This document shows, piece by piece, positions 1 to 6,975 of a stretch of 10,444 bases of DNA. The notes below the pieces were generated by a model, which worked only from the letters and a program-made list of their open reading frames with translations, searched no databases and had not been told where the DNA came from. Each line of letters opens with the position of its first letter. Within the stretch, counting starts at the first letter, position 1. Source of the stretch: an uncultured Lachnospiraceae bacterium (GTDB lineage: Bacteria > Bacillota > Clostridia > Lachnospirales > Lachnospiraceae); assembly GCA_902783305.1 (NCBI GenBank), contig CACZQU010000095.1:1-10444 (forward strand). The letters are read 5' to 3'. A program made the translations under genes and the position numbers.

Positions 1-8
1 CAGTGCAA
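1..8 (-). CDS. Possible start of the next gene of the operon (edge fragment)
   Basis: After the dxs stop, the minus strand shows AGGAG (positions 18-14), then five bases, then TTG at 8-6, in good position for a start codon. Only two codons and part of a third fall inside the window, so the product cannot be read. In clostridial genomes with this gene order the gene after dxs is often a TlyA-family rRNA methyltransferase/hemolysin; that identity is inferred from context only. A start just outside the window is equally possible. Confidence 0.3.
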
Positions 9-13
9 AATGA

Positions 14-32
14 CTCCTGCGGATTGTTCCGC
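14..32 (-). promoter_or_regulatory. RBS and small inverted repeat between dxs and the next gene
   Basis: The minus strand carries AGGAG at 18-14, the likely ribosome binding site of the gene that begins at the window edge. Just before it is a short hairpin, GCGGA-ACAA-TCCGC (32-19), with a 5-bp stem and a 4-base loop. No T-run follows, so it is not an intrinsic terminator, and transcription probably continues into the next gene. Confidence 0.4.
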
Positions 33-33
33 G

Positions 34-1893
34 CTACGCGCTCAGATCCTTCAGGGTTTTTACGAGCTGGTCTTTTCCCAGACCCACCTTCTCTCTCAGG
101 CTCCGGATACTTCCCTGAGGGATAAATTCATCCGGAAGAGCCGCGCTCACAAACCGTTTATTCGGATGTACCCTCGAGAGATAGTAAAGGATCTGTTCCC
201 CGCAGCCTCCGCGCCGCACATTCTCTTCAATGCAGACAAACGTATCATGATCCTGGCAGAGCTCCTCAAGTCTTTCCACGTCAAAAGGCTTGACAAACCG
301 TACATCCACCAGAGTGATCCGGATTCCTTCCCTCTCCAGTTCCATAACCGCTTCATAGGCCGTCCGGACCATCGAGCCCACAGCCAGCACAGCTATTCCG
401 CTTCCCTTCCGGAGCAGAACAGATTTGCCCATGACAACCGGTTCCGGTTTACTTCCGGGATAATCCCAGGCTTCCTCCTTGGAATAACGGATCGCAACGG
501 GTCCCTCCATGCCTATGGAAGCCTGAAGCATCAAAGCCAGCTCTTTTCCTCCGGACGGAGCCATCACCGTCATCCCCGGGACAATGCTCAGGTAAGAAAG
601 GTCAAAATCGCCCTGATGGGTCTCGCCGTCCGCTCCGACAAGTCCGGCCCGGTCTACTGCAAAAATCACATGAAGGTGCTGCATGGAAACATCGTGCATC
701 ACCTGATCGAATGCTCTCTGAAGGAAAGACGAATATACCGCAACCACCGGACACAGACCTCCCAGAGCCAGCCCCGCCGCGAAGCTGACCGCATGGCCTT
801 CTGCAATACCCACATCAAAGAAGCGGTCCGGAAACTCTTTTGCGAAAAGGGAAAGCCCTGTTCCCCCGGGCATGGCGGCCGTAACCGCTGCCAGATCCGG
901 GTTTTCCCTCCCCAGCCGGACAATCTCTTCAGAGAAACAGTCCGTATACGTCGGAGCCGTCTGCGGGAATAAAGGCTCTCCCGTCTTGATATCAAAGGGG
1001 CCTGTTCCGTGAAAACGCTCCGGGTTCAGGGTCGCCGGTCCATAGCCATCCCCTTTCCTGGTCAGCACATGAACGATAACAGCTCCCTCCACCCGTTTTG
1101 CCTCATTGAACAACCTCATCATCTGACGCATATTATGTCCGTCAACCGGGCCAAGATAGGTAATCCCCATGTTTTCAAACAACATACCCGGAATAATCAG
1201 CTGCTTGATGCTGCTCTTTGTCCTGCGGACGGTATCGACAATGGTTGTTCCTACATTGGGAACCTTCTCCAGACCTTTCGTCACTGCCAGCTTGAAGCCC
1301 GTGTAGTATTCCGCTGTACGGATGGCGCTCAGATAAGTTGACATCCCGCCGACATTTCTGGAAATCGACATCCTGTTGTCATTCAATACAATGATAAAAT
1401 TTGTCTTCAGCTCCGCAGCATTATTGAGTGCCTCGAACGCAAGACCTCCGGTCAGTGCTCCGTCTCCGATGACGCTGACAACCTGGTAATGCTTTTTCCG
1501 GATATCTCTTGCCCGCACATAGCCAAGTCCTGCGGAAATCGAATTGGAGCTGTGCCCTGAGTCAAAGGCATCACAGGGGCTCTCCGACCTCTTCGGAAAA
1601 CCGCTGAGTCCTCCTTCCTGGCGCAGCGACACAAAATCCTCCTTTCTTCCGGTAAGAATCTTGTGGCTGTATGCCTGATGTCCAACGTCCCAGATCAGCT
1701 TATCTTCCGGAAAATGCAGGACATTGTGCAAGGCCAGTGTAAGCTCTACCACCCCGAGATTAGAAGCCAGATGGCCTCCGGTCTTACTGACCGAATGAAT
1801 CAGGAAATCCCGTATCTCCTCCGCCAGAGCAGGAAAATCTTCCAGGGCAATACGATGAATATCATTTGGTTTCCGGATCCTGTCGAGTATCAT
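34..1893 (-). CDS. dxs: 1-deoxy-D-xylulose-5-phosphate synthase (Dxs)
   Basis: Dxs condenses pyruvate and D-glyceraldehyde 3-phosphate to 1-deoxy-D-xylulose 5-phosphate, releasing CO2. It is a thiamine-diphosphate enzyme of the cytosol and the first step of the MEP isoprenoid pathway, also feeding thiamine and pyridoxal synthesis. The 619-residue product matches the family's usual length of about 620. Visible motifs are GGHLASNLG (about 39-47), the ThDP/Mg site GDGALTGG (143-150) with NDN (171-173), the catalytic glutamate in DVGIAEGHA (about 360-368), and DRAGLVGADGETHQG (414-428), followed by a C-terminal transketolase-like domain. The ATG at 1893 is chosen because AGGTG lies six bases before it; an in-frame TTG at 1914 has no comparable site. 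An oddity is RYSK at 469-472, where the family usually has RYPR. The gene follows ispA after 69 bases and closes the visible operon. Confidence 0.97.
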   Translation of the reverse strand: MILDRIRKPNDIHRIALEDFPALAEEIRDFLIHSVSKTGGHLASNLGVVELTLALHNVLHFPEDKLIWDVGHQAYSHKILTGRKEDFVSLRQEGGLSGFPKRSESPCDAFDSGHSSNSISAGLGYVRARDIRKKHYQVVSVIGDGALTGGLAFEALNNAAELKTNFIIVLNDNRMSISRNVGGMSTYLSAIRTAEYYTGFKLAVTKGLEKVPNVGTTIVDTVRRTKSSIKQLIIPGMLFENMGITYLGPVDGHNMRQMMRLFNEAKRVEGAVIVHVLTRKGDGYGPATLNPERFHGTGPFDIKTGEPLFPQTAPTYTDCFSEEIVRLGRENPDLAAVTAAMPGGTGLSLFAKEFPDRFFDVGIAEGHAVSFAAGLALGGLCPVVAVYSSFLQRAFDQVMHDVSMQHLHVIFAVDRAGLVGADGETHQGDFDLSYLSIVPGMTVMAPSGGKELALMLQASIGMEGPVAIRYSKEEAWDYPGSKPEPVVMGKSVLLRKGSGIAVLAVGSMVRTAYEAVMELEREGIRITLVDVRFVKPFDVERLEELCQDHDTFVCIEENVRRGGCGEQILYYLSRVHPNKRFVSAALPDEFIPQGSIRSLREKVGLGKDQLVKTLKDLSA

Positions 1894-1923
1894 ATCGCAC
1901 ACCTCATGTCTCAAAGGCTGTCT

Positions 1924-1957
1924 GTAACCGTTCCGTCATCGTTTCCTTCGCGGTTAC
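1924..1957. repeat. Inverted repeat in the ispA-dxs gap
   Basis: On the plus strand, GTAACCG (1924-1930) and CGGTTAC (1951-1957) are perfect 7-base inverted copies separated by 20 bases. They lie inside the 69-base gap between ispA and dxs, the longest gap within this operon. Read in the direction of transcription, no T-run follows the second arm, so termination is unlikely. It could be an mRNA hairpin that affects stability or processing between the two isoprenoid genes, or a protein site. A 7-base match of this kind can also arise by chance. Confidence 0.4.
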
Positions 1958-1962
1958 TGTTT

Positions 1963-2850
1963 TTAATAACACCGTCTTGCCAGATGATTCACATATTCTT
2001 CAAGAAAAGTCGTGTCCACATCCAGTTCTTTCAAAAGACTGACAGCCTCCTCGGTCAGTTTTTCTACCTGCTCCCTTGATTCGTCCAGCCCATGCAGCAC
2101 AACATATGTTGTCTTATTGTTTTTTTCATCGCTGTGAATCGTTTTTCCCAGGGTTCCTTCCTCTCCCACAATGTCAAGAATGTCATCCACGATCTGGAAA
2201 GCCATTCCGATCCTTGAAGCAGCCTCGCAGACTGTCCATACCTCCTTCTGAGAGGCCCCGGCCAGAATTGCCCCGGACATCATCGATGCTTCAATCAACG
2301 CGGAAGTCTTGTTTTCGTACACATAAAGCAGCATATCTTCGTCGATCAGTTTTCCTTCATTCTCCACATCTACGCTCTGGCCGCCCAGCATCCCCCGGAT
2401 CCCGGCCTTCTGCGCGATAAGGGACAATGCTCTCGCCACAAGTCGTAAATCCACCGGAAGGGAAAAAGCAGACAGCATGACCTCGTACGCCTGATTGAGC
2501 AGAGCATCTCCGGCAAGAATGGCTATCGCTTCCCCATATTCCTTGTGTGTCGTCGCCTTTCCCCTGCGCAGATCGTCATTGTCAAGCGCAGGCAGATCAT
2601 CATGTACCAGGGAATGGGTGTGGATCATCTCCATTCCGGCCATGAACGGCTCAATTTCATGCCCCTGTCCTCCGAACATCCGGTAGGTTTCCTCCATCAG
2701 AACCGGACGCATTCTCTTTCCCCCGGCAAGCAGGCTGTAATTTACAGCCTCTGCCAGTGTCCGTGTATATCCTGATTCTTCTGCCAGCGCTTCCCTGAAA
2801 ATCCGCTCTGCCTTGGCCGTCCTGCTTTTCAGTTCCTCCTCAAAATTCAT
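1963..2850 (-). CDS. ispA: Short-chain (farnesyl-type) polyprenyl diphosphate synthase (IspA)
   Basis: This soluble enzyme adds isopentenyl diphosphate units to allylic diphosphates, normally giving farnesyl diphosphate for undecaprenyl carrier lipid and quinone side chains. The protein is 295 residues, usual for bacterial type II enzymes (about 290-300). Motifs include GGKRMRP (43-49), the first aspartate-rich motif DDLPALD (84-90) followed by NDDLRRGK, GQSVD (157-161), KT (181-182) and the second aspartate-rich motif DDILD (222-226). All are intact, so it should be active. Position -5 before the first motif is His79 instead of the usual Tyr. The start is ambiguous: ATG 2850 overlaps the xseB stop by 11 bases and gives the usual MNFEEEL opening, while ATG 2862 lies directly against GGAGAGG, too close for a normal site. 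It sits between xseB and dxs, a common clostridial order. Confidence 0.95.
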   Translation of the reverse strand: MNFEEELKSRTAKAERIFREALAEESGYTRTLAEAVNYSLLAGGKRMRPVLMEETYRMFGGQGHEIEPFMAGMEMIHTHSLVHDDLPALDNDDLRRGKATTHKEYGEAIAILAGDALLNQAYEVMLSAFSLPVDLRLVARALSLIAQKAGIRGMLGGQSVDVENEGKLIDEDMLLYVYENKTSALIEASMMSGAILAGASQKEVWTVCEAASRIGMAFQIVDDILDIVGEEGTLGKTIHSDEKNNKTTYVVLHGLDESREQVEKLTEEAVSLLKELDVDTTFLEEYVNHLARRCY

Positions 2851-3103
2851 GATAAGACCCATCCTCTCCGATCTGAAGCATTTTCTTTTCCACAGTGTCC
2901 AGCTTCCCGCTGCAATACTTCAGAAGCTCCATACCCTGCTCATAATAGGAAAAAGCCTCTTCAAGAGGCGTATCTTTGTCTTCCAGTTTATCCGCCAGGC
3001 GTTCCAGCGCAGCAAAAGCCTCCTCCAGGCTTTGCTCCCTCTCACCCTCCGGAACCGGTTTTTCTCCGTCTTCCATTAACCGATCTGGTGTCACTGCATC
3101 CAT
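2840..3103 (-). CDS. xseB: Exodeoxyribonuclease VII small subunit (XseB)
   Basis: XseB is the small, all-helical partner of XseA. Several copies bind the large subunit to make exonuclease VII, which degrades single-stranded DNA from both ends into oligonucleotides. The 87-residue protein has the family core from about residue 25 to 76: SLEEAFAALERLADKLED, then TPLEEAF, then YEQGMELLKYC and the acidic/basic helix ending in VEKKM. A charged tail of about 22 residues precedes the core and may be flexible. ATG 3103 is preceded by GAAGGGA about nine bases upstream; the later in-frame Met10 and Val4 codons lack a site. It starts 19 bases after the xseA stop, consistent with co-expression of the two subunits, and its last bases overlap ispA. 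Confidence 0.93.
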   Translation of the reverse strand: MDAVTPDRLMEDGEKPVPEGEREQSLEEAFAALERLADKLEDKDTPLEEAFSYYEQGMELLKYCSGKLDTVEKKMLQIGEDGSYHEF

Positions 3104-3122
3104 CTTTTCTTTCCCTTCATGT

Positions 3123-4346
3123 TCAGGCCTTGTTTATCGTCATTCCATCTTCCAGGACCTTTGTCACCTTCGCTGCAAGCTCACCGTCTGTGAGCCGGAT
3201 ACGGATCCCGCTTCCTTCCGGTGCCTGGGAAACAGAGGTAACCACCTCTCCTTCCATTGTCCTGACATAGGAATATCCTGCCGCAAGACGCTTCACAGGA
3301 GACAAGCCTTCCAGCCTTCCGGCAAGAAGGAGAAGTCTCCGGCGTCCCGCATCGATTCTCCCCTGCATCTGTGTCCTGAACAGATCCTGAAGATCCGCAA
3401 GGCGCTGCTGCCTTGACCTGAGCAAAGACTCCGGAGAGACCAGAAGAAGCTTCATTCTCATTGCGGAGAGACGGTTTCTCTCCCACAGCATCCGGGAATT
3501 CATCGCCCGGCCTATTTTATCTCTCAGGGAATCCATATGCGCCATCACGGCAGCCATATCATCTACTGCAAGCTCCGCGGCAGCTGAGGGCGTCGGTGCC
3601 CGAAGATCCGCAGCAAAATCCGCTATGGTAAAATCCGTCTCATGTCCTACCGCCGAGATCACCGGAGTATGACAGGCAAAAATCGCCCTGGCGACCTTTT
3701 CTTCATTAAATGCCCACAGATCCTCCAGGGAGCCGCCTCCACGTCCCACAATGATCGTATCCACACCAAGACGGTCCAGGCATTCAATCCCTTTCACAAT
3801 ACTGTCTGCCGCTCCCTCCCCCTGTACCTGGGCAGGATAGAGAATGATCTCAAGCCAGGGATTTCTCCGCAGGGAGACATTCCGGATGTCCTGGACGGCT
3901 GCGCCTGTCGGGGCAGTCACTACGCCAAGCCGGCGGATATAGCGGGGAATCGGCGATTTGTAGGAAGGATCAAACATCCCCATTTCTTCAAGCTCGCTCT
4001 TGAGCCGTAAAAATTTCTCATACAGTATACCTGTACCGGCAAGGGAAATCCTCCTGGCATACAACTGATATTTCCCGTCCCGCTCGTAAACATCAATACT
4101 CCCGCTGACCACCACATGATCGCCATCCTTCATTCTGAAGGAAAGACCACTCCGTGAGCCTGCGAACATCACTCCCTGAAGCGTCCCTCCCGCATCCTTG
4201 AGTGAGAAATACAGATGCCCGCTGGAATGATATTTGCAGTTTGAAACCTCTCCCTCCACGTCGATCGAGCGCAGAAGATAGTCCTGGGTAAATATCGACT
4301 TGACATACCGGTTCACCTGGCTGACGGTATATACCTGTCCGCTCAT
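3123..4346 (-). CDS. xseA: Exodeoxyribonuclease VII large subunit (XseA)
   Basis: XseA is the catalytic subunit of exonuclease VII, a metal-aided single-strand DNA exonuclease that acts in mismatch repair, recombination and removal of DNA-protein crosslinks. The 407-residue protein has an N-terminal OB-fold for single-strand DNA binding (about 1-105, starting [11 protein letters not shown]), the catalytic domain with [13 protein letters not shown] (142-154), [16 protein letters not shown] (201-216) and [20 protein letters not shown] (234-253), a long helical segment rich in Arg and Leu (about 260-345), and a short C-terminal domain ([11 protein letters not shown]). Length is within the family range (about 400-460). 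The start ATG overlaps the nusB stop as ATGA, with no good ribosome binding site nearby, so translation is probably coupled to nusB. xseB follows after 19 bases. Confidence 0.97.
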   Translation of the reverse strand: MSGQVYTVSQVNRYVKSIFTQDYLLRSIDVEGEVSNCKYHSSGHLYFSLKDAGGTLQGVMFAGSRSGLSFRMKDGDHVVVSGSIDVYERDGKYQLYARRISLAGTGILYEKFLRLKSELEEMGMFDPSYKSPIPRYIRRLGVVTAPTGAAVQDIRNVSLRRNPWLEIILYPAQVQGEGAADSIVKGIECLDRLGVDTIIVGRGGGSLEDLWAFNEEKVARAIFACHTPVISAVGHETDFTIADFAADLRAPTPSAAAELAVDDMAAVMAHMDSLRDKIGRAMNSRMLWERNRLSAMRMKLLLVSPESLLRSRQQRLADLQDLFRTQMQGRIDAGRRRLLLLAGRLEGLSPVKRLAAGYSYVRTMEGEVVTSVSQAPEGSGIRIRLTDGELAAKVTKVLEDGMTINKA

Positions 4347-4789
4347 CCGGACGTAACGGGTTTCCCGCCTCCCCGGGACGTAAACCCTCTCTCCCTGGCG
4401 ATCTTGCCCAAAACCCCGTTGGTGAATTCTCCGGAGGACTCGCCTCCATAGGTTTTCGCCAGCTCCACTGCTTCATTAATCGCCACAGAAGCCGGCACCA
4501 GATCGTCATGATCAATCTCATACACTGCCAGTCTGAGGATAGACAGATCTACTTTCGACATACGCGTCGTCTTCCAGCCCTCACTGGCTTTATCCAGAAT
4601 TTCATCGAGCTGCCGGATCATGCCGGTCACAGCCGTAAACTTATTTCTGATATACTCCAGCTCATCATCCCGGGCGCCTTCAATACCTGCAAGGTATTCG
4701 GTGATCTGGCTGGCCAGCTCCTCCTCGGGATGGAAATTCATTAAAAACAATAATTTAAAGATATGCTCTCTTTTTTCGTGCTGGCGCAT
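4343..4789 (-). CDS. nusB: Transcription antitermination factor NusB
   Basis: NusB binds boxA RNA together with NusE (ribosomal protein S10) and helps RNA polymerase read through rRNA operons. The 148-residue protein is all-helical by its wording and of usual length (about 130-150). Recognisable segments are the N-terminal arginine-bearing helix ([14 protein letters not shown], 7-20), [15 protein letters not shown] (78-92), [17 protein letters not shown] (99-115) and FTNGVLGKI (122-130). The C-terminal tail (about 131-148) is Gly/Arg-rich and poorly conserved in the family. ATG 4789 is chosen because GGAGGGG lies just before it (about four bases) and the family core begins right after; an in-frame start 48 bases upstream would run into the preceding gene. 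It follows the Asp23-family gene by 13 bases and overlaps xseA by 4. Confidence 0.96.
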   Translation of the reverse strand: MRQHEKREHIFKLLFLMNFHPEEELASQITEYLAGIEGARDDELEYIRNKFTAVTGMIRQLDEILDKASEGWKTTRMSKVDLSILRLAVYEIDHDDLVPASVAINEAVELAKTYGGESSGEFTNGVLGKIARERGFTSRGGGKPVTSG

Positions 4790-4802
4790 GGCCCCTCCCG
4801 CG

Positions 4803-5192
4803 TTAACCTTCTTTCTTTTTCGTGTCCATCTGAACACCGGCGATATGGATATTCACATTCCTCACCCCAAAACCAGTCATATTTTCGACGGAGGACTTTA
4901 CCTTTTCCTGAACCTGATGACCCGTCTCCACAATATTGTGACCATACTCCATGACCAGGTCCAGAACGATATCCACCATCCTGTCATCCAGAGTAATCTT
5001 TACCCCTCTGGAAAGATTTTTGGCTCCGACTTTTCCCACCATGTCATACGTCACATTGCCGGCAAGAGATGCCACACCATCCACCTCAGTAGCGGCAAGG
5101 GCAGCCACTACGGTAATTGCTTCGTCGGCTATATATACCTGGCCGATTCCTTCCAGATCCCGGACTTTATATGCCGTTCTTTTTTCTGCCAT
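4803..5192 (-). CDS. Asp23/Gls24 family envelope stress protein
   Basis: The family (DUF322) is named for staphylococcal alkaline shock protein 23 and enterococcal Gls24; members are abundant and often membrane-associated through partners, and are linked to cell-envelope stress. The biochemical role is not settled. The 129-residue protein shows the family core: [20 protein letters not shown] (16-35), VDGVASLAG (37-45), then [22 protein letters not shown] (63-84), [17 protein letters not shown] (92-108) and the final strand VNIHIAGV (113-120). The lysine-rich tail ends the protein. No signal peptide or membrane segment is visible. ATG 5192 is preceded by AGGAGGAG at eight bases; an in-frame ATG at 5231 would put that site inside the coding region. 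It is the first gene after the promoter at 5300-5328 and sits next to nusB, as in many Firmicutes. Confidence 0.93.
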   Translation of the reverse strand: MAEKRTAYKVRDLEGIGQVYIADEAITVVAALAATEVDGVASLAGNVTYDMVGKVGAKNLSRGVKITLDDRMVDIVLDLVMEYGHNIVETGHQVQEKVKSSVENMTGFGVRNVNIHIAGVQMDTKKKEG

Positions 5193-5234
5193 ATTTCGCA
5201 CTCCTCCTGACAACGGTCTGATGAGGTTCATTCG

Positions 5235-5264
5235 CAGCTGTTCAGCCTGACCGCACAGCTGTGC
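5235..5264. promoter_or_regulatory. Palindrome and second CAGCTG site in the operon leader
   Basis: GCACAGCTGTGC at 5253-5264 is a perfect 12-base palindrome. A second CAGCTG lies at 5235-5240; the two CAGCTG cores (5235 and 5256) are exactly 21 bases apart, about two helical turns. Both lie downstream of the predicted transcription start (near 5293) and before the Asp23-family gene. The arrangement would suit a dimeric repressor binding twice on one face of the DNA, or an RNA hairpin in the leader. No known regulator is recognised, and function is inferred only from symmetry and spacing. Confidence 0.35.
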
Positions 5265-5299
5265 TGTTACTGCTTCAGCAAAATAATAACACTTGTTTC

Positions 5300-5328
5300 A
5301 TTATATCAAAAAAAGGGCTTTATGAAAA
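5300..5328 (-). promoter_or_regulatory. Extended -10 promoter for the asp23-nusB-xseAB-ispA-dxs operon
   Basis: The minus strand reads TGATATAAT (5308-5300), a perfect TATAAT with the extended -10 TG one base before it. At 17 bases upstream is TTTTCA (5328-5323), a 4 of 6 match to TTGACA. The extended -10 can compensate for a weak -35. Transcription would begin near 5293, leaving a leader of about 100 bases before the first gene. A weaker alternative uses TTGATA (5309-5304) as -35 with TATTAT 15 bases on. The promoter overlaps the prfC terminator. Confidence 0.6.
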
Positions 5329-5334
5329 GCCCTT
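5308..5334 (-). terminator. Intrinsic terminator after prfC
   Basis: On the minus strand, AAGGGCTTT (5334-5326), loop TCAT, and AAAGCCCTT (5321-5313) form a perfect 9-bp stem. It is followed by a run of T residues (seven in 5314-5308, two of them within the stem). It begins 10 bases after the prfC stop codon and should end the gltX-helicase-prfC transcript. The T-run passes directly into the TGATATAAT promoter of the next unit. Confidence 0.88.
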
Positions 5335-5344
5335 GGAACCCCTT

Positions 5345-6943
5345 TTACTCTGCGTCCCGGCTCACTTCAGCCAATACCAGTCCGGGATTGCGGTCAAGGG
5401 TCATCTGGATGCTCCAGGAGTTGACCCACAGAAGGAGCGGATTCCCTTTCATATCCACGACCCGCTTCATATCCGAAGTGCCGGAGATATCCTCCACTCT
5501 TTTTTCATCCTTGTTCACAATCCATCGGATATGCTCGTAGGGAAGCATTTCCAGGTTGATATCCACGTTGTATTCGTTCTCCAGCCGGTATTTGAGTACG
5601 TCAAACTGAAGCACGCCCACCACGCCCACGATGATTTCCTCCATCCCGGAAGCCAGCTCCTGGAAAATCTGGATGGCTCCCTCCTGAGCGATCTGTGTAA
5701 TTCCCTTGACAAACTGCTTTCTTTTCATGGTATCCAGCTGCCGCACCCTCGCAAAGTGTTCGGGGGCAAAAGTAGGAATTCCTTCAAAAGCGAAGCGGTA
5801 ACCCGGAGTACAGACGGTATCTCCAATGGAAAAAATGCCAGGATCAAAAACACCGATGATATCGCCGGCATAAGCCTCATCCACCACATGCCTTGATTCC
5901 GCCATCATCTGCTGAGGCTGCAGCAGCCTCATATTCTTATTTCCCTGCACATGATAGATCTCTTTCTGGGCGTCAAAGCGGCCGGAGCACACCCGCATGA
6001 AGGCGATCCTGTCCCTGTGGGCTTTGTTCATATTTGCCTGGATTTTGAAAACAAAGGCGGAGAACACATCCTCCATAGGATCGATCACTCCCTCATCGGA
6101 TTTACGGGGAAGCGGAGATGAAGTCATCTTCAGAAAATGCGTCAGGAAGGTCTCCACACCGAAATTCGTGAGAGCAGAACCGAAAAAGACCGGAGTCAGT
6201 TCTCCCTTGCTCACCTTTTCCTGGTCGAAATCCGCGCTGGCCCCGTCAAGAAGCTCGATCTCCTCGAGAAGCTGTTCCTTCTGCTCCGGATCCATCACTG
6301 TGTCTGCTTCAGGATCCTCAAGGCTTACCTCCTCAAACGTTCCCTCCCTGGTCCCTTTCTGGGTGTCCTTAAAGGTCAGGATCCGGCGGGTATTCCTGTC
6401 ATATACGCCGCGGAATTTCTTTCCGGATCCGATAGGCCAGTTGACAGGGCAGGTGGCAATTCCCAGCTCTTTCTCGATCTCGTCCAGAAGGTCAAAGGTA
6501 TCGTTCGCATCCCTGTCAAGCTTATTGATAAAAGTAAAAATCGGGATATGGCGCATTACGCATACCTTGAAAAGCTTACGGGTCTGAGCTTCCACACCCT
6601 TGGACCCGTCAATGACCATCACTGCGGAATCCGCTGCCATCAGAGTGCGGTACGTATCCTCTGAGAAATCCTGATGTCCGGGTGTATCAAGGATGTTAAT
6701 GCAATAACCGTCATAATGGAACTGGAGTACCGAAGAAGTGACGGAGATTCCCCTCTCCTTCTCGATCTCCATCCAGTCAGACACGGCATGTCTGGCCGTC
6801 GCCTTTCCCTTGACACTTCCTGCCAGATTAATGGCTCCGCCGTAAAGCAGAAATTTCTCTGTCAGCGTTGTTTTTCCCGCATCCGGATGGGAAATTATAG
6901 CAAATGTGCGTCTTTTTGATATCTCTTTTGTCAGATCTCCCAC
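5345..6943 (-). CDS. prfC: Peptide chain release factor 3 (RF3)
   Basis: RF3 is a translational GTPase that removes RF1/RF2 from the ribosome after peptide release and also helps release error-containing peptides. The 532-residue product matches the family (E. coli about 529). Motifs in the GTPase domain are the P-loop SHPDAGKTT (18-26), the RF3-type switch I region with SDWMEIEKERGISVTSSV (55-72), DTPGHQDF (86-93) and NKLDRD (140-145); domains II and III follow with GIPTFAPEHFARV and VGVVGVLQFDVL. The RF3 switch I wording and lack of a TetM-like C-terminal extension favour RF3 over a ribosomal-protection protein or EF-G. The start is GTG 6943, with AGGAGG seven bases upstream; longer in-frame versions would overlap the helicase gene. 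It follows the helicase by 32 bases and is closed by the terminator at 5308-5334. Confidence 0.96.
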   Translation of the reverse strand: MGDLTKEISKRRTFAIISHPDAGKTTLTEKFLLYGGAINLAGSVKGKATARHAVSDWMEIEKERGISVTSSVLQFHYDGYCINILDTPGHQDFSEDTYRTLMAADSAVMVIDGSKGVEAQTRKLFKVCVMRHIPIFTFINKLDRDANDTFDLLDEIEKELGIATCPVNWPIGSGKKFRGVYDRNTRRILTFKDTQKGTREGTFEEVSLEDPEADTVMDPEQKEQLLEEIELLDGASADFDQEKVSKGELTPVFFGSALTNFGVETFLTHFLKMTSSPLPRKSDEGVIDPMEDVFSAFVFKIQANMNKAHRDRIAFMRVCSGRFDAQKEIYHVQGNKNMRLLQPQQMMAESRHVVDEAYAGDIIGVFDPGIFSIGDTVCTPGYRFAFEGIPTFAPEHFARVRQLDTMKRKQFVKGITQIAQEGAIQIFQELASGMEEIIVGVVGVLQFDVLKYRLENEYNVDINLEMLPYEHIRWIVNKDEKRVEDISGTSDMKRVVDMKGNPLLLWVNSWSIQMTLDRNPGLVLAEVSRDAE

Positions 6944-6956
6944 TAAGTATCCTCCT
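6936..6956 (-). promoter_or_regulatory. Strong RBS fixing the GTG start of prfC
   Basis: The minus strand reads AGGAGG, then ATACTTA, then GTG GGA GAT at the start of prfC. The full consensus site at seven-base spacing decides for the GTG at 6943 over the upstream in-frame ATG codons, which lie in or before the end of the helicase gene. Confidence 0.8.
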
Positions 6957-6975
6957 GTACACATGCGCCGGTGAG

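Noticed and set aside
10..972. A 320-codon open frame on the plus strand opposite dxs
   Set aside because: It lies wholly antisense to a clearly recognised dxs, has no recognisable domain and an Arg/His/Ser-rich composition typical of shadow frames, with no ribosome binding site seen.
5276..5302. A tiny minus-strand open frame (MKQVLLFC) as a leader peptide for the asp23 operon
   Set aside because: Its ATG overlaps the -10 element, so it would lie upstream of the predicted transcript start, and no ribosome binding site precedes it.
5261..5896. A plus-strand open frame beginning in the intergenic region and running antisense to prfC
   Set aside because: It crosses the terminator and promoter region and lies opposite conserved prfC codons; no motif or ribosome binding site supports it.
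5345..6943. prfC as a tetracycline ribosomal-protection gene
   Set aside because: The switch I wording (SDWMEIEKERGIS), about 530-residue length and C-terminal motifs fit RF3; TetM-type proteins are about 640 residues with a different C-terminal part.
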